DNA of 64,000 bases from Paenibacillus guangzhouensis (GCF_009363075.1 NZ_CP045293.1:6659501-6723500); one strand, 5' to 3'; counted from the first letter of the stretch, positions 33,648 through 42,199 are shown. Numbers and translations: made by a program. The notes: generated from the sequence alone by a model not told the origin.

Positions 33648-34844
33648 ATGAGTAATATTCCTAAAATTGTTATCCTAGGTGCGGGATATGGCGGTATTCT
33701 AACAGCACAACGCCTGCAGAAAGAATTGAACTATAACGAAGCGGATGTCACGCTTGTGAATAAACATGATTACCATTATTTCACAACACATTTGCATATG
33801 CCTGCTGCAGGTACAGATCAAATGGAGAACGCGCGCGTAGCGATTTCTAAATTGATCGATGAGTTCAAAATTGATTTTGTGAAAGCAACTGTACAACAAA
33901 TTCGTACGCAAGAGAAGAAAGTTCTTCTTGAAGACGGAAGTGCGCTTTCTTATGATTACCTGATCATTTCGGTGGGTGGCGAGACAGAAACATTCGGAAT
34001 CCCAGGTATGAAAGAATATGCAATGAGCATTCGCAGTATTAACTCGGTTCGTATGATTCGTCAACACATCGAGTACCAATTTGCAGCATACAAACAGGAT
34101 GAGACGCGTCTTGACCGTCTTACATTCGTCGTTGGTGGCGCAGGATTCACAGGGATCGAGTTCGTATCCGAGCTTGCAGACCGTATTCCTGAACTATGCA
34201 AACAATATGACGTAGATCCTTCCCTTGTGAAAATCTACAATGTTGAAGCAGCGCCTTCGGCATTGCCAGGCTTCGATCCTGAGCTTGTCGAGTATGCGAT
34301 GAACGTGCTTCAGAACAAAGGTGTTACATTCAAAATCGGAACACCAATCAAAGAAGCGACACCAGAGGGTGTTATCGTTGGCGAAGGCGAATTGATTAAA
34401 TCGGCTACGGTTGTATGGGCTGCCGGGGTTCGCGGTAACCGTATGATTGAAGAAGCTGGCATTGAGACGATGCGCGGCCGTGTGAAAGTAGATGAATTTT
34501 TGCGCGTTCCTGGCCAAGAGAATATCTTCGTTATTGGAGATAACTCCTTGATGTTCAACCCAGAAGGTCGTCCTTATCCGCCAACAGCACAAATTGCAAT
34601 GCAACAAGGTGTGACTTGTGCGAACAACATCGTTGCAGCAATCCGTAACCAACAGCCTACGAAATTCGTATTCAGCAACAAAGGTACTGTGGCATCCCTT
34701 GGTAAAGGCGAAGCGATCGGTATCGTGGGTACGAAGAAATTGAAAGGTTTCACAGCTGCACAGTTGAAGAAAATTATCGATATTCGTTACCTGTTCATTA
34801 TTGGCGGATTGTCGCTCGTATTGAAAAAAGGTAAATTCCTATAA
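33648..34844 (+). CDS. ndh: type II NADH dehydrogenase
   Basis: A 398-residue single-subunit, non-proton-pumping NADH:quinone oxidoreductase at the inner membrane face. The FAD loop is LGAGYGGILTA near residue 10, the NADH loop is VVGGAGFTGIEF near residue 160, and IFVIGDNSL is near residue 293. The quinone-site AQIAMQQG follows. The C-terminus IRYLFIIGGLSLVLKKGKFL is the amphipathic membrane anchor. It supplies electrons to menaquinone, linking it to mqnE and heme A genes here. Confidence 0.95.
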   Translation: MSNIPKIVILGAGYGGILTAQRLQKELNYNEADVTLVNKHDYHYFTTHLHMPAAGTDQMENARVAISKLIDEFKIDFVKATVQQIRTQEKKVLLEDGSALSYDYLIISVGGETETFGIPGMKEYAMSIRSINSVRMIRQHIEYQFAAYKQDETRLDRLTFVVGGAGFTGIEFVSELADRIPELCKQYDVDPSLVKIYNVEAAPSALPGFDPELVEYAMNVLQNKGVTFKIGTPIKEATPEGVIVGEGELIKSATVVWAAGVRGNRMIEEAGIETMRGRVKVDEFLRVPGQENIFVIGDNSLMFNPEGRPYPPTAQIAMQQGVTCANNIVAAIRNQQPTKFVFSNKGTVASLGKGEAIGIVGTKKLKGFTAAQLKKIIDIRYLFIIGGLSLVLKKGKFL

Positions 34845-34845
34845 G

Positions 34846-35094
34846 ATGCGGCATTGCAGCGTTCAAGTTCGCGGGCTCTTAACCCGGGATGAATTGGATC
34901 GGTACAATGCGCTGATGGAAGTTGGTTCTTATCTTGAGTCGCAGACACGATATGACCTTGCCTACACCGTGCAGCGGGAAGTGGATCTCTTGATCCAGCC
35001 TGCGATTGAGCGGTTGAAGGATAAAGGGCGTGCACGTGATCGGGCGACGGAAGAGTTCCTAGAATCGATCAAACAATTGGATGATGAAGAGTAA
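34846..35094 (+). CDS. small hypothetical protein coupled to ndh
   Basis: An 82-residue, highly charged and probably helical protein starting one base after the ndh stop codon. No separate ribosome site is seen, so translation likely depends on ribosomes finishing ndh. It contains three Tyr (about residues 20, 29 and 36) and ends in acidic QLDDEE. I recognise no family. The tight spacing and following terminator suggest a two-gene ndh operon. Confidence 0.65.
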   Translation: MRHCSVQVRGLLTRDELDRYNALMEVGSYLESQTRYDLAYTVQREVDLLIQPAIERLKDKGRARDRATEEFLESIKQLDDEE

Positions 35095-35102
35095 AATGAG
35101 AT

Positions 35103-35133
35103 CCGCTAAGCGATTTGCTTAGCGGGTTTTTTT
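35103..35133 (+). terminator. terminator of the ndh operon
   Basis: CCGCTAAGC pairs with GCTTAGCGG around GATTT, followed by seven T. Confidence 0.9.
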
Positions 35134-35169
35134 GTGTTGATGGGGTTTGGGGCGAGGCGAGAGTGAGGG

Positions 35170-35530
35170 AATAAGTGCAAAAAGTCAGTTAATTGGGGCG
35201 AAGTGAGGTGGAACGGTGGGAATAAATGCAAAAAAGCAGTTAATTGGCTCGGATTGAGGCGGAACCGGCAGAATAACTGCAAAAAGGCAGTTAATTGGGG
35301 CGAAGTGAGGTGGAACGGGCGGAATAAGTGCAAAAAAGCAGTTAATTAGCTCGAAGTGAGATGGAACGAGCGAAATAACTGCAAAAAGGCAGTTATTTGG
35401 TGCGGAGTGATGTGGAACGAGTGAAATAACTGCAAAAAGGCAGTTATTTGGTGCGGAGTGAGGTGGAACGGGCTGGAATAAGTGCAAAAAGTTTATTGGC
35501 TTGATGTGAGGTGGTCTGAGGAAAATTGTA
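35170..35530. repeat. 51-bp tandem repeat array, about seven copies
   Basis: Units begin AATAANTGCAAAAA at 35170, 35221, 35272, 35323, 35374, 35425 and 35477. Spacing is exactly 51 bases five times, then 52. Each unit contains a small hairpin of AACTGC type with GCAGTT around AAAAAG, followed by a GGAACGGGC-like end. The last copy decays by 35530. The 17-codon periodicity keeps long meaningless ORFs open on the minus strand. No gene lies in 35095-35676. Confidence 0.9.
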
Positions 35531-35676
35531 AAAATATCCAACGAAAGTTGTCATTTCTAAGCGAGAATGGTTAGGGAGGATCATTTTACAGAGCTCAGAC
35601 TTGCCAAGGATGTACGAGAAGGGAAAATAAGGTAAAATAGAAAAGTGTCAAATTTTAGCGAGAGGATTCGATTGGT

Positions 35677-36234
35677 ATGAAAATTTCTATTATTGCAGGC
35701 AGTAATCGAAAAGGTGCGTCCAGTACCCAAGTGGCCAAGGTTCTGGCTAGAACGATACAAGAGCAAGGTCATGAAGTCATTTTCATTGATCTCTATGAAA
35801 AGACGCTGCCCTTATACTCACCGGATTTATCTTATGCGAACGATACGAACGTCAGCGATATGAAAAAAGCCGTCTTGTCTTCCCAGGCTGTCGTGCTTGC
35901 AACGCCGGAATACCATGGGAGTGTGAGCGGTGTGCTGAAGAATGCCCTGGATTTTATGAACAAGGATCATTTCAGTATGAAGCCGGTTTTGGCTGTCAGC
36001 TCATCAGGCGGTGATGTTGGCGTAAGCTCGCTCCAGCAGATTCAGGCGATCGTACGGAATCTGCACGGCATTAATTGTCCGGAATGGCTATCTGTCGGCG
36101 GCGCACAGCGCAGCGTATTCGAACAGCCGCAGCTTGATCCTGAACATGAGATGAGCAAGCGTATTGCGCGTGTACTTGGTACATTCCTGGCTCTTGCTGA
36201 TCAGCTATCATCGAAATCATGTGCACATTCTTAA
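35677..36234 (+). CDS. NADPH-dependent FMN reductase family protein
   Basis: A 185-residue flavodoxin-fold reductase. The FMN-phosphate loop is AGSNRKGASS near residues 7-16, and the isoalloxazine contact TPEYHGSVSGVLKNALD is near residue 80. These enzymes reduce FMN, quinones, azo dyes or chromate with NAD(P)H. AGAGGA is 10 bases before ATG. It is monocistronic, between the repeat array and a long palindromic terminator. Confidence 0.88.
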   Translation: MKISIIAGSNRKGASSTQVAKVLARTIQEQGHEVIFIDLYEKTLPLYSPDLSYANDTNVSDMKKAVLSSQAVVLATPEYHGSVSGVLKNALDFMNKDHFSMKPVLAVSSSGGDVGVSSLQQIQAIVRNLHGINCPEWLSVGGAQRSVFEQPQLDPEHEMSKRIARVLGTFLALADQLSSKSCAHS

Positions 36235-36243
36235 ATCGTATGT

Positions 36244-36289
36244 ACAGAAATCCCCCCAGTGATGACGTCATCACTGGGGGGATTTCTGT
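36244..36289. terminator. 46-bp perfect palindrome, bidirectional terminator
   Basis: ACAGAAATCCCCCCAGTGAT and the rest of 36244-36266 are exactly complementary to 36267-36289, with no spacer. It separates the convergent FMN reductase and DUF4129 genes; the latter's stop codon begins at its right edge. Confidence 0.8.
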
Positions 36290-37620
36290 TAGGAAGAAGA
36301 AGGGGGATCGAACTTCTTACGCAATCGCTCGACCGTCTCATCAGGGATATCCTGATCGCTATATCTTGACGCATTGTAGGCATCGGCTAAATCCGTGAAG
36401 TCGCTGGAGGAATCGTGCTGTTCCCATTCCTTGACCTTCATAAGTATTTCAGCAGGCGTTGCGCTCTCCTGTACAATGAAGCCCTTACGCATCGCTCGTT
36501 TCATTTTGAACCGGTACCAGTAGCGGACGCGATCTCGGTTATTCGTTAATTCGGCATATGCCGCTTCTTTTTGTCCGAACCGTGCCAAGATCTTCTCCCA
36601 TGGCTGGGTGACGCGCTGGCGCAGCTTGTCCCACTCGAAGAGATTGGTTCGCTCATCGGAGTAGCTGGCTGCAGGGGTGTACTCTTGTTTTTGTGCGAAG
36701 AATCGTAATAGCGCCGCCCAGAACTTCGGGAAGAGTTTCTTGATCAGATACCTCAGTCCAATCCATAACAAGATGACCACCGCGATGATCATCGCACTCC
36801 AGAACAAGATTATTACGATCTGCTCCAACGCTTTCATGAAAGCGCTAGGTTCGCCAGGCTCGAGTCCCTCCATCGGCATCTGTGGCGTTACTGTGGGCTC
36901 TGCTCGCGGAGGCTCAACTTCAGTAGTCCGATTGTTGAACAACCAGGCCATAACCTGGCGGAACCATCCCATGAGGATATCCATCAGATTGCCGAAGATC
37001 ATCGCTGCGAAGAGCAGTGTGATGCCGATTAGCGCGAATACATACTTCAGATTTTGACGGAGGATGCCAGCCGGCAGCTTCGTCGTCGTATCACGGGTCA
37101 TATTCGCACGATGCAGAATATTCTGATTCATCATCATGAGCGTTGTAACGATCATCCATACCCCGCCGATGAAGAGTGGCAACTGGTATGCTTTCATTTC
37201 AGGCAAAAAATTCGTAAGCGCATAGATGACAAAATATACTGCAAGCGCACCCCAATACCAAGTGACCGAACCCCACATCGGCACTCCTCTTGAAGCCATG
37301 CGTACACCACGTGCAAATAAGGAGAAGCTGATCAATGGCGGAATGAAATGGGTTAGGGTTATCTGCCCTGTGATCACGACAACCGTCATGGTTAGGAAGA
37401 GCCCGCCAGTCAGCCATAAGGTATCCCGCTGCCAACGAATCCATGATTTGGCCTGCTGACCGCCCCAGTGACAGACAGGGTAGACAAGACTGAGCAAGAT
37501 CGTGTGCGATGGCGACTCCGGAATGAGATAAATATGGAGCAGCAGGACGATCGGAAGCACCATGGCATATTCGGTCAAGCTGCGTATGATTCCGATGGGA
37601 CGAAGGTAACGGCTAAGCAT
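36289..37620 (-). CDS. membrane protein with C-terminal DUF4129-like domain
   Basis: A 443-residue protein. About seven hydrophobic segments occupy residues 10-240. A Pro/Glu-rich linker (about 265-300), another helix and a soluble C-terminal domain follow, with the DUF4129-like RYWYRFKMKRAMRKGF and TPAEIL. No transglutaminase Cys-His-Asp core is visible. I chose ATG 37620 with GGAGGA upstream; it overlaps the DUF58 gene by 8 bases. It is the third gene of a MoxR operon. Confidence 0.8.
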   Translation of the reverse strand: MLSRYLRPIGIIRSLTEYAMVLPIVLLLHIYLIPESPSHTILLSLVYPVCHWGGQQAKSWIRWQRDTLWLTGGLFLTMTVVVITGQITLTHFIPPLISFSLFARGVRMASRGVPMWGSVTWYWGALAVYFVIYALTNFLPEMKAYQLPLFIGGVWMIVTTLMMMNQNILHRANMTRDTTTKLPAGILRQNLKYVFALIGITLLFAAMIFGNLMDILMGWFRQVMAWLFNNRTTEVEPPRAEPTVTPQMPMEGLEPGEPSAFMKALEQIVIILFWSAMIIAVVILLWIGLRYLIKKLFPKFWAALLRFFAQKQEYTPAASYSDERTNLFEWDKLRQRVTQPWEKILARFGQKEAAYAELTNNRDRVRYWYRFKMKRAMRKGFIVQESATPAEILMKVKEWEQHDSSSDFTDLADAYNASRYSDQDIPDETVERLRKKFDPPSSS

Positions 37621-38731
37621 AGATCGTGTCCTCCTCTCCTGCATAACCCGATGTACTTGTACGCTGAAGCTCGACAACTTCAATCCCATTCCCCCGCAAG
37701 CGTATGCGAGATAACAACGGCTCCATATCGGTGAGCGGAATGGCCGATAGGATAATGAAATCCGTGCCTGACGCATCCTCCCAGTTCTCCATAAAGGTAC
37801 GGAAGGATGCAGATAGCTCAAGTTCAAGCTTCGCCATATGCTCGAATAGATCGGTGAGATGATGCGTGCCCGCTGCGGGAGGGAGGACGACGGGCTGCCC
37901 TTTTGCGAGCGATTTCATCGTTCCATTGCAGGCGAAGCCTGTCTCAATGCCTTGCGGGATGGTCGTGTTAGCGATCGAAGCGGCATAAGATATCGCTTGT
38001 TCGATGATTTCCGGATGTGTGACTTTGGACCACATGCCCTTCGTTGTCTCGAAGTTCACGAGCATCATCAATTTACGGTCAGCGGTAAAATCGAGCTGAT
38101 GCACTTGAAGCTGGTTCGTGCGTGCGGTCGCTTTCCAATGCACATTCTTCAGTGGATCGCCTGGTTGATAAGCTCGTACCCCGGATTTCCAGAACGGATC
38201 TTCAAGAATCCAGCGTCGCACCGTCATATCGCCTATCCAGCTCTTATTGGAGAACGGAATATCCTGCAATGGCACGATCTCCGGATAGACGATCAATTCC
38301 AGATCGAGAGGGATGGTGCGCACGGCATCGAACATGCCGAATAGATCACCAGCGGTCATCGTCGCACTGTTCAATCGGAAGACGCCGCGACGTGTGCACG
38401 TAATCTGATGCCTACGTACAATTTGCGTATAGGATTTCAAAGTGAACAAGCTTCGATGGTTCTGAAGCAGTTCTCCGGAATTGATCTCCAAGTTCGTCTG
38501 ATTCCCAAAATGGAGCGAGCTGGGGAGCATCGATTCGAGACGCACCCACGGGAGCGGCAGCAGCTTATCATTGCGAATCGTCTCTGTCATCTCCACTTGA
38601 TCTTTAACAAATAGGTGGTGCTTCGTAAATGTTCTAGTATAGCCTAGCTTGGATAATGCACGCAGCTTGAAGAGAAGGGCTTGCAGCCCGAGAATGATCA
38701 CAGCAAATAATATGAACCAATGCAGCGGCAT
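37613..38731 (-). CDS. DUF58 domain protein
   Basis: A 372-residue protein with an N-terminal membrane segment (about 4-22) and a C-terminal DUF58/vWA-like domain. The family signature reads YQPGDPLKNVHWKATART near residue 195. AAGGGG is 8 bases before ATG, and it starts 5 bases after the moxR stop. It is usually partnered with MoxR ATPases, possibly as their client in envelope assembly. Confidence 0.9.
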   Translation of the reverse strand: MPLHWFILFAVIILGLQALLFKLRALSKLGYTRTFTKHHLFVKDQVEMTETIRNDKLLPLPWVRLESMLPSSLHFGNQTNLEINSGELLQNHRSLFTLKSYTQIVRRHQITCTRRGVFRLNSATMTAGDLFGMFDAVRTIPLDLELIVYPEIVPLQDIPFSNKSWIGDMTVRRWILEDPFWKSGVRAYQPGDPLKNVHWKATARTNQLQVHQLDFTADRKLMMLVNFETTKGMWSKVTHPEIIEQAISYAASIANTTIPQGIETGFACNGTMKSLAKGQPVVLPPAAGTHHLTDLFEHMAKLELELSASFRTFMENWEDASGTDFIILSAIPLTDMEPLLSRIRLRGNGIEVVELQRTSTSGYAGEEDTIYA

Positions 38732-38736
38732 CGCGA

Positions 38737-39699
38737 TTACCCCTTCATCAGCGGCTCGGAAGGTACAGGAACTTGATTCAGAATATGTCCCAGTACGTTC
38801 TCGGCTTGCTGGTCTCGAAGCTGCGAGGCATTCCGGAATAGCAGGCGATGCGCAAGGACAGGGATAGCCATCGCTTTCACATCATCGGGTGATACGAATT
38901 CTCGGCCGCGAATAACGGCATACGCTTGAACAGCGCGCAGTAGAGCTTGGCTCGCACGAGGGCTGGCACCGAGTGCAATATCTGGATGTTTGCGTGTCTG
39001 CTCCACGATTCGCAGTAGGTATTCCAGCATATCGTCGCTTATATGCACTTTGGTATAATCCGCTCGCGCTTGCATGATGTCGGCTTTGGAGGCGACAGGT
39101 TCCAGCTGTTCGAGCGGCTGCTGTTCCCGGAAACGGGACAATACGAGCAGTCCTTCCTCGAAGGTCGGGTAGCCCAGCTTCAGCTTCAGCATGAATCGAT
39201 CGAGCTGCGCTTCGGGGAGCGGGAACGTCCCATAGTTATCTAGTGGATTCTGTGTTGCGAGCACGATAAAAGGTTCTTCCAGCAGCATTGTCTCACCGTC
39301 GATACTAACTTGGCGCTCCTCCATGCATTCGAGCAGACTGGATTGAGTTCTCGGTGTCGCCCGATTGATCTCGTCCGCGAGCAGCAGGTTTGTGAATAGG
39401 GGTCCCGAGCGGAATTGGAACTCGCTTGTCTTTTGATTATAAATATTCATGCCGCTTAGATCGGTAGGGAGTAAATCGGGCGTAAACTGAATGCGTTTGC
39501 AATTTCCATCGATGGATCGTGCGAGCGCCTTGGCGAGCAGGGTTTTGCCGGTGCCAGGCACGTCTTCGAGAAGCACATGTCCGCCTGTAAAAAGAGCGAC
39601 GAAAATACGGTCGATCGTCTCTTCCTTGCCGACAATGACTTTCTGTACATTGTGCTTGATCTCTTGGGCTAGGTTATAGATTCGCTTTAATTCATTCAC
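38737..39699 (-). CDS. MoxR family AAA+ ATPase
   Basis: A 320-residue AAA+ chaperone-like ATPase. Walker A is GTGKT in EDVPGTGKTLLAKA near residue 48, and Walker B is LLADEINRA near residue 107. Sensor 1 is in ATQNPLDNYGTFPLPEAQLD near residue 152. The start is GTG with GAGGTG 7 bases upstream. It is first in the MoxR-DUF58-DUF4129 operon and likely matures or activates the vWA-type partner. Confidence 0.94.
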   Translation of the reverse strand: MNELKRIYNLAQEIKHNVQKVIVGKEETIDRIFVALFTGGHVLLEDVPGTGKTLLAKALARSIDGNCKRIQFTPDLLPTDLSGMNIYNQKTSEFQFRSGPLFTNLLLADEINRATPRTQSSLLECMEERQVSIDGETMLLEEPFIVLATQNPLDNYGTFPLPEAQLDRFMLKLKLGYPTFEEGLLVLSRFREQQPLEQLEPVASKADIMQARADYTKVHISDDMLEYLLRIVEQTRKHPDIALGASPRASQALLRAVQAYAVIRGREFVSPDDVKAMAIPVLAHRLLFRNASQLRDQQAENVLGHILNQVPVPSEPLMKG

Positions 39700-39814
39700 A
39701 GTAGAACACCTCGTTTCGATAGATGGGCTGGAACAATGATTCTTTGTTCTTCGACAAGGAGGGGGTGAATCCCTCTTGGTGCCTGTTCGAAAAGGAGTTC
39801 ATGGGCGATGTATT

Positions 39815-40615
39815 TTATAACTTGCCCGCTTGAATGGTCAGCCATTGAGGGAGAGCTGCGAGGGGATTGTACTCCCAGTTGCATAATTGATGGAGCTCCC
39901 TCTCTGTCATCGTATCACCTTCATTCTGAGAGTCGTCTACCCAGAATAAACCGTCTTCCGCATACATTTCCTCTACCTGTCTGACATACAATCCGGATCT
40001 GATCATCGCATTCATGAGATCTTGGATTCGCCACTTGTACCGAGGTATTTCGCCGAAAGGACCGGTGAGATGATAGGGATGTACGATATGGATTTCTTTT
40101 CTCGCTTGAATCCCGAAAGGCCGCAAAAAGGGGTGAATATCGAACATCATATATATGCCTCTACGATCGAGTATGCGGTGTACATGATCATACATGGACT
40201 GTAAATTATTGATCCACACATGAACACCATTGGAGGTGTATACGAAATCATAGGCATTGTTGTGTAGTTTGTTAAGCTCCATGGTATCATCCCAGATGAA
40301 TTCAATATCCCAGCCGTGTCGGTGAGCGATATTCGAGGCATGCTCTAACTGTCTCTCTGAGATATCGCATGAAGTTACGATGGCCCCCATCAGATGAAAG
40401 GCAAATACAGCATGGTTATCTCCGCTAGAAGGGACACAGATCCGTTTCCCTTCTAAACTTGGGAAGGCTTCTCGGATCATCGCATACGTCGTCTTATGAA
40501 AGGCGGATTCCGGTTCGGTGATGAGCTTCGCAATACGATCAGGCGACCGATATTTGGCAAAGTCTGTGTCTGACCATCGGTTCCAAGCTTCTTGAACATC
40601 TTTGATCTTGTTCAT
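39815..40615 (-). CDS. class I SAM-dependent methyltransferase
   Basis: A 266-residue protein with a Rossmann-like methyltransferase core. Motif I is degenerate, VPSSGDNHAVFAFH near residues 61-74, followed by the acidic CDISERQLEHA. FVYTSNGVHVWI (about 124-135) and the LDRRGIYMMFDIHPF strand follow. GAGGT precedes ATG by 6 bases. It is apparently monocistronic upstream of the MoxR operon. The substrate is unknown. Confidence 0.8.
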   Translation of the reverse strand: MNKIKDVQEAWNRWSDTDFAKYRSPDRIAKLITEPESAFHKTTYAMIREAFPSLEGKRICVPSSGDNHAVFAFHLMGAIVTSCDISERQLEHASNIAHRHGWDIEFIWDDTMELNKLHNNAYDFVYTSNGVHVWINNLQSMYDHVHRILDRRGIYMMFDIHPFLRPFGIQARKEIHIVHPYHLTGPFGEIPRYKWRIQDLMNAMIRSGLYVRQVEEMYAEDGLFWVDDSQNEGDTMTERELHQLCNWEYNPLAALPQWLTIQAGKL

Positions 40616-40710
40616 GTCTATACCTCATTTCTTAGTAACGGGATTAACCAAGAATAACAAGGAGAGAAGAACATACATACATCAAGAATTATTTTAAAAA
40701 TTTTCATACC

Positions 40711-40744
40711 AAAAAGTCACGCTGGACAAAATGCCAACGTGACT
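40711..40744 (-). terminator. terminator of the CD3324-family gene
   Basis: On the minus strand AGTCACGTTGG pairs with CCAGCGTGACT (one G-T) around CATTTTGT, followed by TTTTTGG. Confidence 0.85.
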
Positions 40745-40754
40745 CAATTAGGCT

Positions 40755-41021
40755 TTATTTGTTGGAATAAATGATTCTCCGGATACTATCATAGGAAAGG
40801 CTATATCGATCGGAGAGCTCATCGATTGAGGTCCCGTTAGCGTATTGAAGACGAATTTCTTCATTTCGGAGACGCAGATAGGTTCGGCTCCCTGAATTCT
40901 CTCCCCATTTCGTACGAGTTCCATTAGGCTTTGGAATGTAGACCAACCCACCTTGGACATATTTCTGAATTTCAATTAACAACTCTTCAGGAAATACAAG
41001 ATCTGCTTTGACATATTTCAT
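40755..41021 (-). CDS. CD3324 family protein (Mor-like, putative DNA-binding)
   Basis: An 88-residue protein. It begins MKYVKADLVFPEELLIEIQK, has the basic GTRTKWGENSGSR, and ends in a helix-turn-helix-like DELSDRYSLSYDSIRRIIYS. It resembles Mor-type activators and probably binds DNA. I chose ATG 41021, with AAGGAG 10 bases upstream. That ribosome site is buried in a 10-bp hairpin and preceded by a leader peptide and competing stems, so translation appears regulated. The target is unknown. Confidence 0.75.
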   Translation of the reverse strand: MKYVKADLVFPEELLIEIQKYVQGGLVYIPKPNGTRTKWGENSGSRTYLRLRNEEIRLQYANGTSIDELSDRYSLSYDSIRRIIYSNK

Positions 41022-41031
41022 GGATACTCTA

Positions 41032-41154
41032 CTCCTTAAAATGAATGATTTAAGGAAGCAAAGTCTATACGCCATGCACGAAAAAAGACGGTAGGGTAAT
41101 ACTCGCTCTATGCAAACAACCGCCGTTGTTTATGGTGTAGACTTTGCATAGAGC
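41032..41154 (-). promoter_or_regulatory. candidate translational attenuator of the CD3324-family gene
   Basis: Minus-strand segments: 1 GCTCTATGCAAA (41154-41143) pairs perfectly with 2 TTTGCATAGAGC (41116-41105). The overlapping 1' GCAAAGTCTA (41147-41138) pairs perfectly with 3 TAGACTTTGC (41067-41058). CTTCCTTAAA (41058-41049) pairs with TTTTAAGGAG (41041-41032), which holds the ribosome site. AAACAAC-GGCG-GTTGTTT is a further hairpin (41131-41114). Pairings 1:2 and 1':3 exclude each other. Confidence 0.6.
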
Positions 41155-41174
41155 AAAATGAGATCGAGATACAC
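41130..41174 (-). CDS. 14-residue leader peptide
   Basis: A GTG start at 41174 is preceded by AAAGGAGG (41190-41183) at an ideal 8-base spacing. The peptide reads MYLDLILLYAKSTP and stops at TAA. Its codons for L-Y-A-K-S form the 5' arm of the two competing stems, so ribosomes on this ORF would control folding downstream. It resembles leader peptides of translational attenuators. Confidence 0.55.
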   Translation of the reverse strand: MYLDLILLYAKSTP

Positions 41175-41267
41175 GCTGGAGTCCTCCTTTCACTGCGTAT
41201 CTATTTTATATAAATTATTGCATAACTTGATTCGTGTGTCATTGGTTCGAACAACATCGGAAACACC

Positions 41268-41298
41268 AAAAAACACCCCCGCCATTGGCAAGGGTGTT
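41268..41298 (-). terminator. terminator of hemQ
   Basis: On the minus strand AACACCCTTGCC pairs with GGCGGGGGTGTT around AAT, then a T-run. Confidence 0.85.
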
Positions 41299-41310
41299 CC
41301 TTCTAACCAC

Positions 41311-42054
41311 TTATAGTGCAAGCATCGCTTGGAATTTGTCCGCGTCGAGCAGGTTGCCCACGTAGAAGGAGCCAAATTCGCCGAAGCGCGCGCTCACTTC
41401 ATCAAACCGCATTTCATAGACAAGCTTCTTGAACTGAAGCGCATCGTCGGAGAAGAGCGTTACGCCCCATTCCCAATCGTCCAGGCCAACGGAGCCGCAG
41501 ATGATCTGTTTGACTTTGCCTGCATATTGGCGGCCGATCATGCCGTGGCTGCGCATCATGCCTTTGCGCTCGTCCATCGACAACATGTACCAGTTGTCCG
41601 CTAGATCACGTTTCTTGTTCATCGGGTAGAAGCAGATATGCTTGCTCTTCGGAAGCGTCGGCTTCAGTCTCGCCATCACCTCAGGACTCGCATACGGATC
41701 TCCACCGCCAGCCAAGTAGTTGCTAAGCTCTACGACGCTGACATAAGAGTAGACAGGAATCGTGAATTGCGCGAAAGATGTTTTGTTAAATGCGTTCTCA
41801 AGTTCATTCAATTCTTCGAGCGTCTCACGTAAATGCATGAAGACGAAGTCAGCCTTCTGTCCCACGATGGAGTAGACTGCCGTACTGCCTTGCTTGTAAG
41901 CTTCCACCGTCGCCCATTGCTGCAAAAATGTATGTAGCTCGTCCAGCGCTGCTGCACGTTCTGCTTCTGTTGCGCGTTTCCAGCTGTGCCAATCGACGGC
42001 TCTGAAATCATGCAATGAATACCAACCTTCTAAAGTAAGAGCTGCTTCGCTCAT
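41311..42054 (-). CDS. hemQ: coproheme decarboxylase HemQ
   Basis: A 247-residue chlorite-dismutase-fold enzyme that makes heme b from coproheme in the Firmicutes coproporphyrin-dependent route. Tyr143 and Lys147 in [10 protein letters not shown] and the axial His170 in MRSHGMIG correspond to the catalytic and heme-binding residues known for HemQ. I chose ATG 42054, 8 bases after AAGGAG; ATG 42057 is possible. Its product feeds CtaB and CtaA. Confidence 0.95.
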   Translation of the reverse strand: MSEAALTLEGWYSLHDFRAVDWHSWKRATEAERAAALDELHTFLQQWATVEAYKQGSTAVYSIVGQKADFVFMHLRETLEELNELENAFNKTSFAQFTIPVYSYVSVVELSNYLAGGGDPYASPEVMARLKPTLPKSKHICFYPMNKKRDLADNWYMLSMDERKGMMRSHGMIGRQYAGKVKQIICGSVGLDDWEWGVTLFSDDALQFKKLVYEMRFDEVSARFGEFGSFYVGNLLDADKFQAMLAL

Positions 42055-42133
42055 CATAATCACTCCTTCATCAATTTACCACCTACTTCCTTCATTGTAC
42101 CCGAAAAGAGCCGCGCAGAACAAATGGAGAAGG

Positions 42134-42149
42134 TGTGACAATCCTCACA
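42134..42149. promoter_or_regulatory. CRP/FNR-type palindrome
   Basis: TGTGA-CAATCC-TCACA matches the CRP/FNR consensus TGTGA-N6-TCACA exactly. It is centred about 64 bases upstream of the predicted YuiB-gene transcription start, a usual activator position, and about 88 bases upstream of the hemQ start codon. Confidence 0.5.
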
Positions 42150-42170
42150 TAAAACGTCACGGAAAGTTCG

Positions 42171-42199
42171 TTGCTTCCACCACATTTTTCTAGTACACT
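42171..42199 (+). promoter_or_regulatory. promoter of the YuiB-like gene
   Basis: TTGCTT (42171-42176), a 17-base spacer and TACACT (42194-42199). Confidence 0.5.

Noticed and set aside
35170-35530. CRISPR array
   Set aside because: Units are contiguous tandem copies with no unique spacers, and no cas genes are present.
35106-35541. Long minus-strand ORFs (75 and 118 codons) with a 17-residue repeat
   Set aside because: They arise because the DNA repeat unit is 51 bases, a multiple of three. Neither has a good ribosome site, and the array is better explained as non-coding repeat.
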